Assembly: GCA_947652115.1 (NCBI GenBank)
Contig: OX393562.1
Location: forward strand, 22,842,923 to 22,906,922
Direction of reading: 5' to 3'
Source: Blastomussa wellsi
Lineage: Eukaryota > Cnidaria > Anthozoa > Scleractinia > Plerogyridae
DNA length: 64,000 nucleotides
Shown piece after piece: positions 53,204-64,000 of the stretch. Each line of letters begins with the position of its first letter. The first letter of the stretch is position 1. The position numbers and the translations under genes were made by a program. The notes beneath the pieces were generated by a model, which was given only the letters and a program-made list of their open reading frames with translations, had not been told where the DNA came from and ran no database searches.

Positions 53204-54117
53204 TCAACCAAGAAAATCAACAATAATAAATTAGTAGATAATTTTTTACTGAACTGAAATGAATGAAATGGCCGGGTTTGTATCGTTTGTATGATATTCA
53301 TTGCAACCGGGTTGTGTCGCGCCAGCACTGATCTGTCAGCGGTGATCGTGTGGTGCTGGTCACGTGAGCCCCTGTGTGCAGTAATATGCGAATTGCTGCG
53401 ATCTATGTCTCTATGGCAAGACTGCTTGAGAGACTGTAGTACTTATTTATAATAAAATAGAAAATAGCAATAAAAATAGTAATTAAATCTCGTGATAATT
53501 GCTCTTACCAAACATTATTATTAATCCGTGATGGTTGTGAGGTAGCTAGTTCGAAACTTGTTGGCTGTTAAGAAATTGCTCAAGTCTGATATCCCCCAGG
53601 GATATCCCCCTCTGCACGACATTTTCATTTTAGCGCACTGCAGTCGACAGTAGTAACGAGTGTAACTCATCGTGAAAGTAACGACATCAAAATGAAACTC
53701 GAATCTCGAATAAACGAAAGGAGTCACGTCTCGCAGCCTCTCGTCGCCCTCTTCTCCTCCTTTTCTGAAATGAAAAGCTTTCTCAGTCTCACTTTCGCGT
53801 TCACGCGAATGCTCAAGGAAACAATTTCGCTTTGAAGTCCCCGTTGAAGGTTTCTTTTCTTTGTTTTCCATTTGGCGGTCACTGTTTTGAATTCAACGTG
53901 AACTGTGGAAGAGGAGTAAATTAAGTTTCAAGTGATGCGACTGGAACCGAATTCTCTGAAATGCGTGATCGCAACTCTTTGCGTGACTCGTAAAATGAAA
54001 CGAACATGGCAATTCGTACCATGCAACTCGCCATGTTGGACTGAAAGAAATTACGAACTTTTCGACATGATGCAGAGATCAGAATAACGTGCGAGAGACT
54101 CTTTTGCTGCATTTGAA
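53204..54117. other. GDH 3' UTR and GDH-DED intergenic interval
   Basis: AATAAA occurs 22 bases after the GDH stop (53225-53230) and again at 53451-53456; either could end the transcript. The remaining roughly 650 bases must contain the DED-gene promoter if that gene has its own start site. I see no clear TATA box. A 116-residue reverse-strand frame at 53521-53871 has no recognisable motif. Confidence 0.5.
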
Positions 54118-57100
54118 ATGTCTGCCATCGAATACAACAATTTAATCTTTGAAATAAGTCAGAGACTGGACGAGTTGGACGTTCTTGATCGTTTAGTCTT
54201 CATGTGCAGAGGATGGCTTGCGTCAGGAAGCGTCGACGATATCCAAAATGTACTCGCGTTATTTAAAGAACTGGAGGAACAGAATAATCTTGGAATTGAT
54301 CGTCTAGAGGTAATGAAAGAGCTGTTGAAAGGTGTTAAGGAATGGTCTCTTTTTAGGATTGTTGAGACGTTCGAGGGCAAAAGAAAGGAATATAACAGCC
54401 TGCTTGAACAGATTATTCGCGAACTCGACGAGCTCGATAATCTGGCACGTCTAATCGCAATATGCAGAGGAAAGATATCAGAAGAAAGTGAAGGTCGCAT
54501 TCAAGATGTTCGCTCGTTATTCAAAGAGCTAGAAAATAGAAACAATTTAGGCACATACCGTCTCGATATTCTGAAGGGAATTCTGACTGAAATTGAGGAA
54601 AACGATCTGGTAAAGGAAGTGGAGGAGTTCGAAGAACGAAGAAAGCACGAGGAAGATTTTCAAAGAAAGAAAGGTATCTGTCGTGTCGTATCCTCCCTCC
54701 CGACATCCAGATTTCTCTTCTATTGGTATGGTGTTAGCACCAAACAAAAGCTTGTGTTAGCCTGTGTTGCAGACTGGTATACCTTGGTATGGGGATTTAT
54801 AGTTCGCCGTCAACGAAGGCAAAAGATGCCTTAGATCAGACTAATATATGTCCAATTAGTTTCAGCTTCAGGTAAATAAAGTGGTCAAGAACAGACTGGC
54901 AGAAAGGCAGTCAGTTAGTCAGTAAATCAGTCAGTGAAAGTTTCGAGCTAGGCAGTTTTTTGCAAAGATTTACAGTCTAGTCTAGGAGCAAAGCCAGTCT
55001 TCCTAAAGATCAAATACATTTTGTATCCAAAATGCTCCCTACTCAGGAGCCTAATTTACCGACTACCACTAATTCACACACTTTGAATTATATCATTTGA
55101 CCCCTCTGGCAGGCCAGCGGCGCATCGTGGTAAGAAATTTTGTTAATCGATGTTACGTAATCTCGTCACAAGGGAGGAAAAAGAGAGAGAGGGAGAGAGT
55201 GAGTGAGTCAAGGAACGAAGCTAGTCGGGTACAGCTACCTCTTTGGAACCTTTATTTTCATGGGCCTTATTCGCGTGGCGGCCATGTTGGCCATAAACAA
55301 TAGATTTCTTCCCCCAAGCTTCGAGTTAAAATGTTTGGGAACGAGTTTCCGCGTGGCAAAACAAGAGTTTTCAATCCCTCGGGATTCAACGTGGCCGCCA
55401 TATGATTAAGGCCCATTGGTCCGCTGTGAGTACTACCTCTATCGTTTTTAAAGGAGCTCCTTCACGGTTGTGCCTTTTGAAAAATTTAGCCTAAATTTTT
55501 CAAAATCGTCATTTGCAATCCGTCTCGATCTTCTCCATCCTCAACCATCCTTGTTCCTTTTTGGTTTAGTATCACCTCTCTGGTGTTTTTCTTCCATTTT
55601 AAACTATTAGTTTTAGGTTTCCTACGTTTTCAGGGTAATTTGGTTCGTTGCAAAAAATAACACAAAATATCGTGACATAGCTCCTTTAATTATTGTGTCG
55701 TGTGCACCTAACCCCAAAATATTTTTTTCGCTGAAAAAAACCTTTGCACCAGTTCGAAAAGTATTGCATGTTTCGCTTCTCCTTTTCACTAACTTCTGAT
55801 TATTTATAGCATTCAAAAGTTACGAAGAACTGTGCATCATTTGTTCCACGACCGAGTCATAAGGGGCGTGGGTCTATTGCTGATATGACGTCACAAACTG
55901 ATTTGCATGGCATCAAGTCTTTGTAAACATGCTTGCAAATCAGTTTGTGACGTCATATCAGGAACAGACCCACGCCCCTTATAACTCGGTCGTGAAACAA
56001 ATGATGCACAGTTTTTCATAACTTCTGAATGCTATAAATAGTCAGAATTTTGTAAAAAGGAGCGTTTCGAACAAGTGCAAAGGTTTATTTTAGTGAAAAA
56101 AATATGCTGGGGTTAGGTGCACTTTAACTATTGTTTCAGAACCAATGACATGTCTCGTTCAATTTCGAGAGGTAAGCGGGAGACCCCCCCCCCCTGAAAT
56201 CTGGGGAAAACTCGCTGCTTCCCTCACTCTGGGGGTGAGGGTGGGGATCCCAAACCCGATGGGGGGAGGAGCGTTGTACTCTCAAACATTTACGATTTCT
56301 TTGAATTGCGAGTTAAGACTTGCTGTCGCACTTTGCTTACCAACTGAAGGAAGATCATTCAAATTGAGAGTCTCGAATCGTTTGACATACAGTTTGTTTG
56401 ACTTACTCTTTGTTCCAGCACAAGCGGCTGCTGTTGTGTCATCCGTTGGAAATAGAGTGATCGGGGGTAAGTTGTTCTTTGTAGCTTGTGAATGGCTATT
56501 TGCTTGCTAATTACTTGTGGCGCAGGGATCCACTTCAAACAAAACTGAAAAGGTCGCGCTGAAAAAAAATGGATAATCCTACCAAACCTTACAGATGCAC
56601 GAGTTCCCAACTGGAGACAAGACTGTGGGTCTCTTGACACATAGGGACAGCACATTTTACCCGGCATATTTACAGTTCAAAAAGAAGCTGGTCATATATG
56701 TATCGCACGGTTCAATGTTTCTCTGAACTTGTCTGACTTTTCCCAAGACACATTGCCAGGCAACGTTTGTGAAGCACTGGCTCGAACGTGTGGCGAAGGG
56801 CGTTTGCATTTTAAAAATATGTCTGCAGTTGGGACCAAATGGTCCAATAAGCCCCGTTCTTTGTTCTTTTCAGTGCTGAATATAAAAACCGTATTCAAAG
56901 CATTCAAAGTTGTTGCGGGTGGTATAACACTAGTTTCCACCCTGGAGGTTCTGACTCGTTGGTCCACCTTTGATCAGCTCGTCACCGCAGTCAAAAGCTG
57001 TGTGCTACCTGCTGGTACCTGTCTGGTTCAACTAACGGACGGTTGTGTGTGCCTGACAGTGCGGGCTGAAACTCTATCAGCTCTTACTGCCTTGTGGAGG

Positions 57101-60100
57101 TTATTCAAGGATGGGACGCTGGAGACGCGACTGTACGACTTCTTTGTCACTGACGAAGTGAGAGAACGTGCCGGTGGAGAAGTGGAAGTGATTGTGACCA
57201 TTGAGGAACGAGAATACGAAAAAGCTTGTCTTGAGTTGATCAATCAAACTCAAGGTAAGTGAATTTTGTAACCTCAAAATATAAATACTTCCTTCTAATT
57301 TGCTTTGTTTAAAAAAATCCGCGGACCTATCAAGAATAGCCGTGGGGGAAGTGAGGGGGAAGTGCCATACCAATACGCCATACCAATGTCTCGTCGGATT
57401 TTCAAAACCTTACTCTGGAAATGCAAGCATTTTCACCATGTAGCTAACTTATTTAAGTGATTTAAGATTTTGATTTTTGTCTTAAATCCGAGGGGCAAAA
57501 AAGAAAATACAGGGATATAATGCACTAAGAGATAGAGGATAGATTTTGCGGCAAAGAGGGCAAAACCCTTAGGGTTTTGTTAAGAAACGTTTCTCTGGGA
57601 TTAAAACTACCACCCGAAACATAAAGAAAACTTTGAGATAAAAAAATAATAAAATGGCCATCTATAACCTTAACCCCGTTTGACTGCGAGCTTTAATATT
57701 GGCCACACTTGTTATCCTACACAGCTGAAGAAACTGAAGACCTTGGCAGACCTAATAGATGTCGAAGCAATTCTGATTCCAATTTGTACCGCAAGGTAAA
57801 GGATGAGGAGGTTAGAGAGACTAAAAAGGAACCGGAAATGTCTGTAAAAGAGAGAAATAAATACCTGGATTCCGGGAAAGAAGAGTTCGTTCTGAGTTAT
57901 CTTCAGAATATCCATGAGACGCGCAGTATGACAACAGAAGCAAGTGACAGCGGAATAAAAACACAAGATGCGCCATCTGATTTGGATGAAGTGGAAGACT
58001 TCTCTGGTAAATAAAATTTGTTCTTTGAGGTGACGGATATCTTACAACTATTTACCAAAAGGGAGATAAATCGCGGAGTATATTGATCGAGCCATGAAGG
58101 GGCTTGAATGTTACCAAGGCAATCATATTGTCATTTTTTAGTACACTCTTGCTTGGGAAAATTACCGCTGTGAAATTAACGTGCTGCCAGATTATAGATG
58201 TCGCAAGTATCGTTGTTGAGATGTAAGGTAAAGTCTGCACACGAGCGTAGTGGCCCATCAGGCCGGAGCTTATCCCGGTTTCTGTTGTTGAGATGTGGCT
58301 GCTCGTTTAAGATATTTGTGTTATTAGTGCAGAGCCGGCTTGCTTTCGCTTACAGAGAGCGAAGCAGGGTCAGGCAACTGCCAAACCGGCGGAAACAAGA
58401 AGCAAACCATTTTGCATTTTTATTTTACTAGTACTACTACTAGTACTACTAGAGTACTAGTAGTAGTAGTAGTAGCAAGCACTTGTGAACATGGAGTTCA
58501 CATTAATCCAATTTTAACTAGTATATTTTTTTAGAAAACAGTCCTAACAAAATACGCGCGCTGATTGGTTAAAAATCGTGTTTCTTTTACTCGATGGAGA
58601 CACAGAACTAGCACGAGCTGTTGACGTAATGATGGCGCGAGCAAAGGGAATTTACATTTTGATAATCAAAGCTAACAAGTTGTTCTCCTTTTTCTCGTCG
58701 CGGTGTTTTCGTGTTCCCACAGCTTTCTCGTTCTCCCAAACTTCCTCTCGTGTTTCTATAACTCGATAGAAACACGGTACATGTTTTCTATTTCTTAAAC
58801 ATGTAATATTAATTGTATTTTTTATTTATTTTTATAATATGTTTTTATCTTATATTTGTTAGGTTAATGTTATTATTTATTATTTATTTTGCCCTCCCCT
58901 TTTTAATTTTTGATATAAGTCCTGCTATGAGGGGTATTCCCCTTTACGGGACTCCCCCTTATGCAGTTTAAAAATACTAAAATATTACAATGTTTCATCT
59001 TCTCGATAGATTACTCCCAAACGTATTGCTTGAAACATCTCAGTAGGGAAATCATCGGTCAATTGCAAAGAGGACTTGAAGTTGACGAAGTTGCTGAAAG
59101 ACATATTCATCAGTGTTTTGGGATCAAAGCCCCTTTTCGCCAATGGACGGACATTTCAGAGTTATTCCCGGACACTCCTGTGAAATTATTGAATGATGTC
59201 CTTGACGCTCTACAGCTCTATGACCTCATAGAATTGCTACAGGAGAAGCCACGAACGGTCAGATCACTTAGGCCCGCGCTTCCTTTGCAGGAGATAGAGA
59301 AACTGAGGAAAACTGCTGATCATCGACCCACAACGTATCATAGCAGTGTTGCTGTGCTGATTATTGCTGACGAAGACGACTCTTATATAGAAGGGATTGG
59401 GAACTTTTTTAAAAGTCTTCACTCAAAGAGCGATGTAACCATGATTGAATGCAGAGATGCCTGGAGAACGGACTACGAAATGAAGCAGATTGAGCTGCTG
59501 GAATTGAAGGTGACACATGGGAGGAAATGGAAGGGACGTAAGATGCAGACTGAGGAGATGCAAAACAAGCAGGAAGAACTCCAGAAGAGGATTAAAAAGA
59601 AGCAGGAAGAGATGCAGACGGAGATCGAGAAAATAAAGATGGGTGCATTGGCAGTCATCGATAGGTGGATACACTATCAAGGTTAGCGAGGACGAGAAAA
59701 ACCAAATTTCTACTCTATACCGGGGCCGATATAAACGCAAACCTCATCTTGCTTGAAACGTGGTTTTGCGTTCAAGACACGTTTTTATAAAATAATTGAG
59801 GACCACTTGTTGAGCTCGTTTCTGGTTTCAAGGTTGGCGACGATAATAACAAATTCTACGTGATCTTGCTTGAAACGCAGTTTAGCGCTCAAGACACTTA
59901 CAGTGTTTCAAACTTTGTATATCCGGAGTGGGTGGACTTCCTCTATTTGGACTGAACCCGGAGATCGAGCGGGGGGACGACCTTAAATTTCTAAGAGAAG
60001 TAGGAACGGGTCAAGCTTGTTTCGTTCCTGTAACGTTAATAATCTTAACGATTGTTGAGATTAAATATTGGACCGGTTGGTTTTCGTTTCACTTGCCGTT

Positions 60101-60911
60101 TGCGTACTGCAATTTTAGACGATACAATTTAGATACCCTATCAAATGACACCGGGAACAGTGGCAAAAGGGGCAAAAATGATGCCCTATTTAAGGATCGA
60201 GAACCTCAAAACACCATACCCTATCACGCGGCACATACCTATATAGCCCATATATGGGAGAGCCCCCTCCCCCGGGGAGACTGAAACAGCCATGGCAATG
60301 GACGAATCGTTGCTGACGTCATTGTTTACATTTTTCCTCATTAGCACACGACTTAGCTAAGATAAGGCATCATGCTAATATGAATTGACTTCAAACATTT
60401 AAATGGCTTGTAAAACTTAGTAATTGGTTACATATTTAGCTATCGTAACTGTCTTCATTACATTTGTATCAGAAAGGTCGTAGAAGTATAGAAGGCTAAT
60501 GTTCCCTAATTTTCTTCAGGAAACTTTTCATTCTTTGCACTGTTTCTATTCTCGAAGTGGTCTTTTGGGTCAATGTGGACAACGCTTGTGGAGAGTGTAA
60601 CGGGAAGGCTGGTATCCAGAATTCCAGACAAAGTTAAATTTATTATCGGACCGCCTACAATGAATGCCCCAGAGCCGGCTCCACAGACACTTCTGGTAAC
60701 ATTTCACTCTCAAGATGAAACGTTTCTTCTGGCTTTGATTCTGAAGATTATTAACAAGCGCCAGCAAACCCTGGACCTGGTAGCAATGATGGAGGAGTTT
60801 AAAAGGACTTGGTGTAGAAGGAGTGTCCATAACGATACGCACAGATTGCGAATAACGGACAATCTGTCGTCTCTTCCAAGATTTAAGAAAGAAAACGATC
60901 AAACTGACTGA
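54118..60911 (+). CDS. Tandem-DED, TRADD-N-like death-fold protein
   Basis: Six coding exons: 54118-54673, 56419-56466, 56874-57254, 57725-58006, 59010-59681, 60520-60911 (776 aa); all five introns are phase 1. Residues about 4-85 and 95-175 are two death effector domains resembling FADD/caspase-8/c-FLIP DEDs (LVFMCRG, ALFKELEEQNNLG, ELLKGV; then LIAICRGKI, SLFKELENRNNLG). Exon 2 plus the start of exon 3 (186-231) is Ala/Val/Gly-rich and may insert in or touch membrane. Residues about 232-325 (ETLSALTALWRLFKDGTLE, FFVTDEV, VEVIVTIEEREYEKA) resemble the TRADD-N domain. A charged linker follows, then a helical region with WTDISELFPDTPVKLLNDV and LRPALPLQEIEKLRK, a short alpha/beta-like stretch (VAVLIIADEDD), a Glu/Lys/Gln coiled coil (about 585-635) and a last exon opening with a hydrophobic segment (FSFFALFLF). 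No caspase domain. Probably an apoptosis or innate-immunity adaptor; the DED calls are firm, TRADD-N is good by pattern, the rest unassigned. Confidence 0.8.
55701..56127. mobile_element. Palindromic MITE, family A copy 2 (DED gene intron 1)
   Basis: The ends TGTGCACCTAACCCCAAAAT and GGGGTTAGGTGCACTTTAA plus inner blocks (GGGGCGTGGGTCTATT, GACGTCACAAACTGATTTGC and their complements) match the 42373 element. The arms here are nearly perfectly complementary, especially around the centre near 55912. The right end shows TTAA; the left does not. Confidence 0.85.
58228..58286 (-). repeat. Tail fragment of the 28185-type SINE
   Basis: GTAGTGGCCCATCAGGCCGG and AGCTTATCCCGGTTTCTGT match the 3' part of the SINE at 28185-28470. 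Only the tail is present. Confidence 0.75.
58429..58476. repeat. Palindromic (TAG/CTA)n microsatellite
   Basis: TACTAGTACTACTACTAGTA leads into ACTACTAGAGTACTAG and a run of TAG triplets, forming a self-complementary simple repeat in DED gene intron 4. Confidence 0.85.
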
Positions 60912-61131
60912 CTGTATGTTAGCCGCGATCTTAATTAATTTATCTGTCTCACAACTAATGTTACTGTTATCTGTAGTTAGCTCTAAAAATTTGTCAGCAG
61001 AGGTAGCCCAAGCACAGGTGCGAGGGTGTTACGTGAAGTCAGTAACCGCTGGAAATTTGTAAGGAGTTGTATGAGAATGCATCGGCCTTAAATTAAAAAA
61101 AAAAAAACAGATATTTCGCTAGCCATAGGTT

Positions 61132-61137
61132 AATAAA
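61132..61137 (+). terminator. Candidate poly(A) signal of the DED gene
   Basis: AATAAA 221 bases after the TGA at 60909-60911, preceded by an A-rich run at 61093-61107 and followed by T-rich sequence. Best candidate by position only. Confidence 0.45.
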
Positions 61138-61490
61138 ATTTTTTACCACATTACTGTGTCGTAACGATTTCTTCTCAGTTTTTTAAAATGTGAATTCCGA
61201 AGAACAGCAAATGTTCATAAAGAATTGTTTCACTCTCAAGAATTTGTTGCAAAGAAATATACAGTTACATACGTACACTGTAGTCTGATTGCACTATGCA
61301 AAGGTTAGCCGATGAGCATATTTTACTTTTGAACAGAGAGAACAGATGAATTTCCTGAAGAAATTCAGTGCCGTCGCCCGGACGAAAATATTAACTGAGA
61401 CAATATCAGAAGATGTCGGAAAAAGTAAGACACTTCTTTCGTGCATGGCCTCTTTAGTCTCTTTGTATAGCAACAGAAATAAATTAATCG

Positions 61491-62339
61491 CAGGGATCCG
61501 TTCTTGGTCCGTTGTTATATTCAATGTACACATCCCCTCTTGGCGAGATGGCTCGACGTCATCAAATGTGCTATCATTTTTATGCTGATGACACTCAGCA
61601 ATATTGTACGTTCAGGACGTCGTCTGTTTCTGATATGAATCTGGGTAACGCCAAATTGGTAAACTGTGTTCGGGACATGGACGCGTGGATGCTTTCCAGC
61701 AAGCTGAAATTAAATAAAGACAAGTCCGAAGTTCTCGTAATATCCTCTTCCTATCGACTCCGGCCTCCACTATCTTCTGTTGATATATGTGATGAGACTG
61801 TATCCTGCTCCCCCAGTGCTCGCAATATTGGAGTTATCTTTGATCAATCCCTTTGTATGGTACCTCATGTTAATGCAGTCTGTCAATCGTCCTTTTTCCA
61901 TCTTCGTAACATTGGTTTCATACGCAAATATCTTACTTATGATGCTGCAAAGATTATTATTCATGCCTTCGTAGTTTCTAAACTTGATTATTGTAATTCT
62001 TTATTGTACGGCCTACCATCCTATCTTATTCAGAAGCTTCGACATGTTCAAAACTCTGCCGCTCGCCTTGTCAACCGGTGTCCAAGATTTTCCCATATTA
62101 GTCCAGTCCTGAGGGATCTTCACTGGCTCCCTGTCTCCTTTCGTATTGCATTTAAAATTCTGTTAATCACTTATAAAGCACTACATGATCGAACTCCAAT
62201 CTATATACAGGAACTCCTTCAATTGTATACACCCAGCCGCAATCGAAGATCCTCTAATAGAATTTTATTATTTAAACGCTATTTTAATCTCAATTCGTAT
62301 GACAAACGAGCTTTTTCTGTTGCTGCTCTGGAACTTTAG
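61491..62339 (+). pseudogene. LINE reverse transcriptase C-terminal fragment
   Basis: The open frame contains the catalytic YADD box (CYHFYADDTQQY), KLKLNKDKSEVLVI, NIGVIFDQSL, VVSKLDYCNSLLYGLP, LRDLHWLPVSFRIAFKI and YKALHDRTPIYI, the usual order of L2/CR1 RT thumb and C-terminal regions. The fingers and the endonuclease are absent. A TAG at 62337-62339 replaces the expected Trp of the conserved LWNNLPE motif: the frame continues with NNLPEDIKSANLKHLF after it. Dead copy. Confidence 0.85.
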
Positions 62340-62535
62340 AACAACTTACCCGAGGATATTAAATCTGCAAACTTAAAACATCTCTTTTTACGCGAGCTTA
62401 TGATTCGTGATGTTTGTAATTGTTAGCGTCTAGTTTTAATGTCAATTTCTTGTTATTATTTTTATTTTTTAGTTTTATCTAATTTTTTTGTAAACAGCGC
62501 CTTTGAATCTTGTAGAAAAGGCGCTATTTAAATGG

Positions 62536-62580
<45 letters not shown>
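61491..62580 (+). mobile_element. L2/CR1-like LINE, 5'-truncated
   Basis: It starts in the RT at GSVLGPLLYSMYTSPLGE and runs to a 3' end with AGGCGCTATTTAAATGGATT followed by an (ATT)n tail of about 40 bases. Reading direction is +, downstream of the DED gene. Truncation to the 3' kilobase is usual for target-primed insertion. Confidence 0.85.
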
Positions 62581-62582
<2 letters not shown>

Positions 62583-64000
62583 AAGTGAAACCGGAAATAA
62601 CAATATATAATTATATATCCCATAAAAAGGTAGATATAAGGCAAAGAAACAAAATGATGGCCGAAAAGGGTAACTTTTAATGCCATATATTACGGCGAGA
62701 CATGACTAACCTTCTACAGGGGCGACACTGAAGCAAAGTAAAAATGGAGAAAATGGTTACAATACAGAAATATAAATAATAGATGTGTACTGAAGCGGCT
62801 ACCAAAAAAAAAAAGAAATATAAATAGTTTAAATTTTGCCACGTCTTTTGTCATTTTATGCTGAATATAAGGCAATCATGCCTAAAAAGGTAAATATCTT
62901 GGCCCCCTAGTCAATAGTCAAGTTTTTTAGTTCACGATAAACCAAAAATTAAATGTTTTGCAATTTTTTTCTTTGGTTAAAATTACAAAGGAAGACATTG
63001 CCCGCTATGTTTTTATTCTCCACACCTCGCGATTCACACGTCATTTTGTTTAACCAATCACAGAAAGCGAATCGACCTTCTGAAACGAAGCGACGGTTTT
63101 CTTGCGACAGCACTAAAGTGGTATTTGCGGTCAAGTTTAACAAAGTAATGGGAAATTTCTAGTCCGAAATTTGACTACATTCAAAACGGTGAAATGATTT
63201 TGAAATTTTGGTTGATCCTGTGTCATAAACCCTTAGACCAAGTCAGTGGATTAAAGACCACATGAAGGCTGTGCGATTCCTCGTTCGACTCTCTCGTTCC
63301 GCCACTTCGACTAGGTCACCTGAAGATGTGTTAGACTGTGAAAGATTTGTGTGGTGAAAGAGCTGTGGTGAAAAGCTGAAATGGTCGCCAAAATGGGAGA
63401 TTTGCCGTCAAATTCAACTAAGTACTGGAAAATTTCTAGTCCGAAGCATAAAACTTGAGATCAAGTCAGTGGATTAACGACGTCCACGTCAACGCTGTGC
63501 TATACCTCGTTCGACTCGACTCTCCTTCCGCCACTTCGACTAGGTCACCGAAAGATGTGTTAGAGTGTGAAATTATTTTTAACTGGCCACTCTGGGAAGA
63601 ATTATATCAAGGCTTGATGGACGGCTTTTTTGGATGTATCTAAAGCGTTATGAAAGGGATTGTATTCGCGCCGCGACTGCATTCGACAACATAAATTTTA
63701 CCGCCGTGCTTGAGCTTGAGCATGACTAAAGACGAAGTATGTGCCATTTGCGCAGTGGCCCGATGTAGCCTTTTCGACGATTGGAGAAGGTATTTACCGT
63801 TGACTTTTTATTTAGTCGTTTTCTTCAAAAAAGTTATGGTCAACCGATGAGCCAGATAAGCGTTGTCTTTGTTTATGTGCCCAACTTTTGTATGGCTCGG
63901 CAAGAAGTTAAGCCTATACTCAAGTTTATCGTCAGTTTGTTTGTGAAGAAGGTTTTCAGGATTTCTGTGTTGGACCCATTCTTATAGTAAATTACATTTT
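62581..64000. other. Downstream non-coding region with diverged tandem duplication
   Basis: Two related units, about 63130-63346 and 63408-63572, share AATTTCTAGTCCGAA, CAAGTCAGTGGATTAA, CCTCGTTCGACT, CCGCCACTTCGACTAGGTCA and AAGATGTGTTAGA. The second lacks about 55 bases found in the first. No coding exon or RNA gene can be supported in the remainder; weak Met-initiated frames near 63781 lack recognisable motifs. Confidence 0.6.

Noticed and set aside
53521..53871. 116-residue reverse-strand frame upstream of the DED gene
   Set aside because: No recognisable motif, no splice context; composition looks like UTR/promoter DNA.
58961..59686. A caspase or TIR domain in the DED protein's fifth exon
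   Set aside because: No His/Cys catalytic pair (QACRG-type) and no TIR boxes; the VAVLIIADEDD stretch alone is too short to assign.
61346..61433. Possible extra exon after the DED gene (acceptor-like CAG near 61337, donor-like GTAAG at 61429)
   Set aside because: The DED frame already ends with a TGA at 60911 and the frames here show no domain or continuity.

Overview
The window is animal nuclear DNA: AT-rich, with intron-rich genes, GT-AG splice sites and dense, diverse transposon remnants. Penelope-like retroelements, foldback/MITE elements and tRNA-derived SINEs, together with a tandem death-effector-domain protein carrying a TRADD-N-like module, fit an anthozoan cnidarian, most likely a stony coral. 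That placement is inference from content; no species can be named from the sequence alone.

Three protein-coding genes lie head-to-tail on the + strand. (1) Positions 10585-32641 hold a ZMIZ1/ZMIZ2-type (Tonalli-type) MIZ zinc-finger transcriptional co-regulator. I could join 19 coding exons in frame into 1162 residues, including a short first coding exon that is easy to miss. (2) Positions 37873-53203 hold mitochondrial glutamate dehydrogenase: 15 coding exons, 537 residues, with the animal-type antenna retained. (3) Positions 54118-60911 hold a death-fold protein: 6 coding exons, 776 residues, all five introns in phase 1, with the order DED-DED, short hydrophobic segment, TRADD-N-like domain, linker, unassigned helical and alpha/beta region, coiled coil, hydrophobic C-terminal exon. 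The first two are housekeeping or regulatory genes. The third belongs to the apoptosis/innate-immunity repertoire that is expanded in cnidarians, and its domain combination is the main biological point of interest. I see no evidence that the three genes work together.

Region by region: 1-10584 is non-coding upstream or 5' UTR-intron sequence with a Penelope-type terminal fragment and a foldback element. 10.6-32.6 kb is the ZMIZ gene, with microsatellites, two palindromic Penelope-terminal insertions, a TTAA-flanked MITE next to a splice donor and a SINE. 32.6-37.9 kb is the ZMIZ 3' UTR, a 5'-truncated Penelope-like element (reverse strand) and a SINE. 37.9-53.2 kb is the GDH gene, whose introns hold at least eight inverted-repeat elements, two SINE-like units and an inverted pair of Penelope fragments with hammerhead-ribozyme-like cores. 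54.1-60.9 kb is the DED gene, with a second copy of a long palindromic MITE family. 61.5-62.6 kb is a 5'-truncated L2/CR1-like LINE with a nonsense mutation. 62.6-64 kb has a diverged tandem duplication and no gene I can support.
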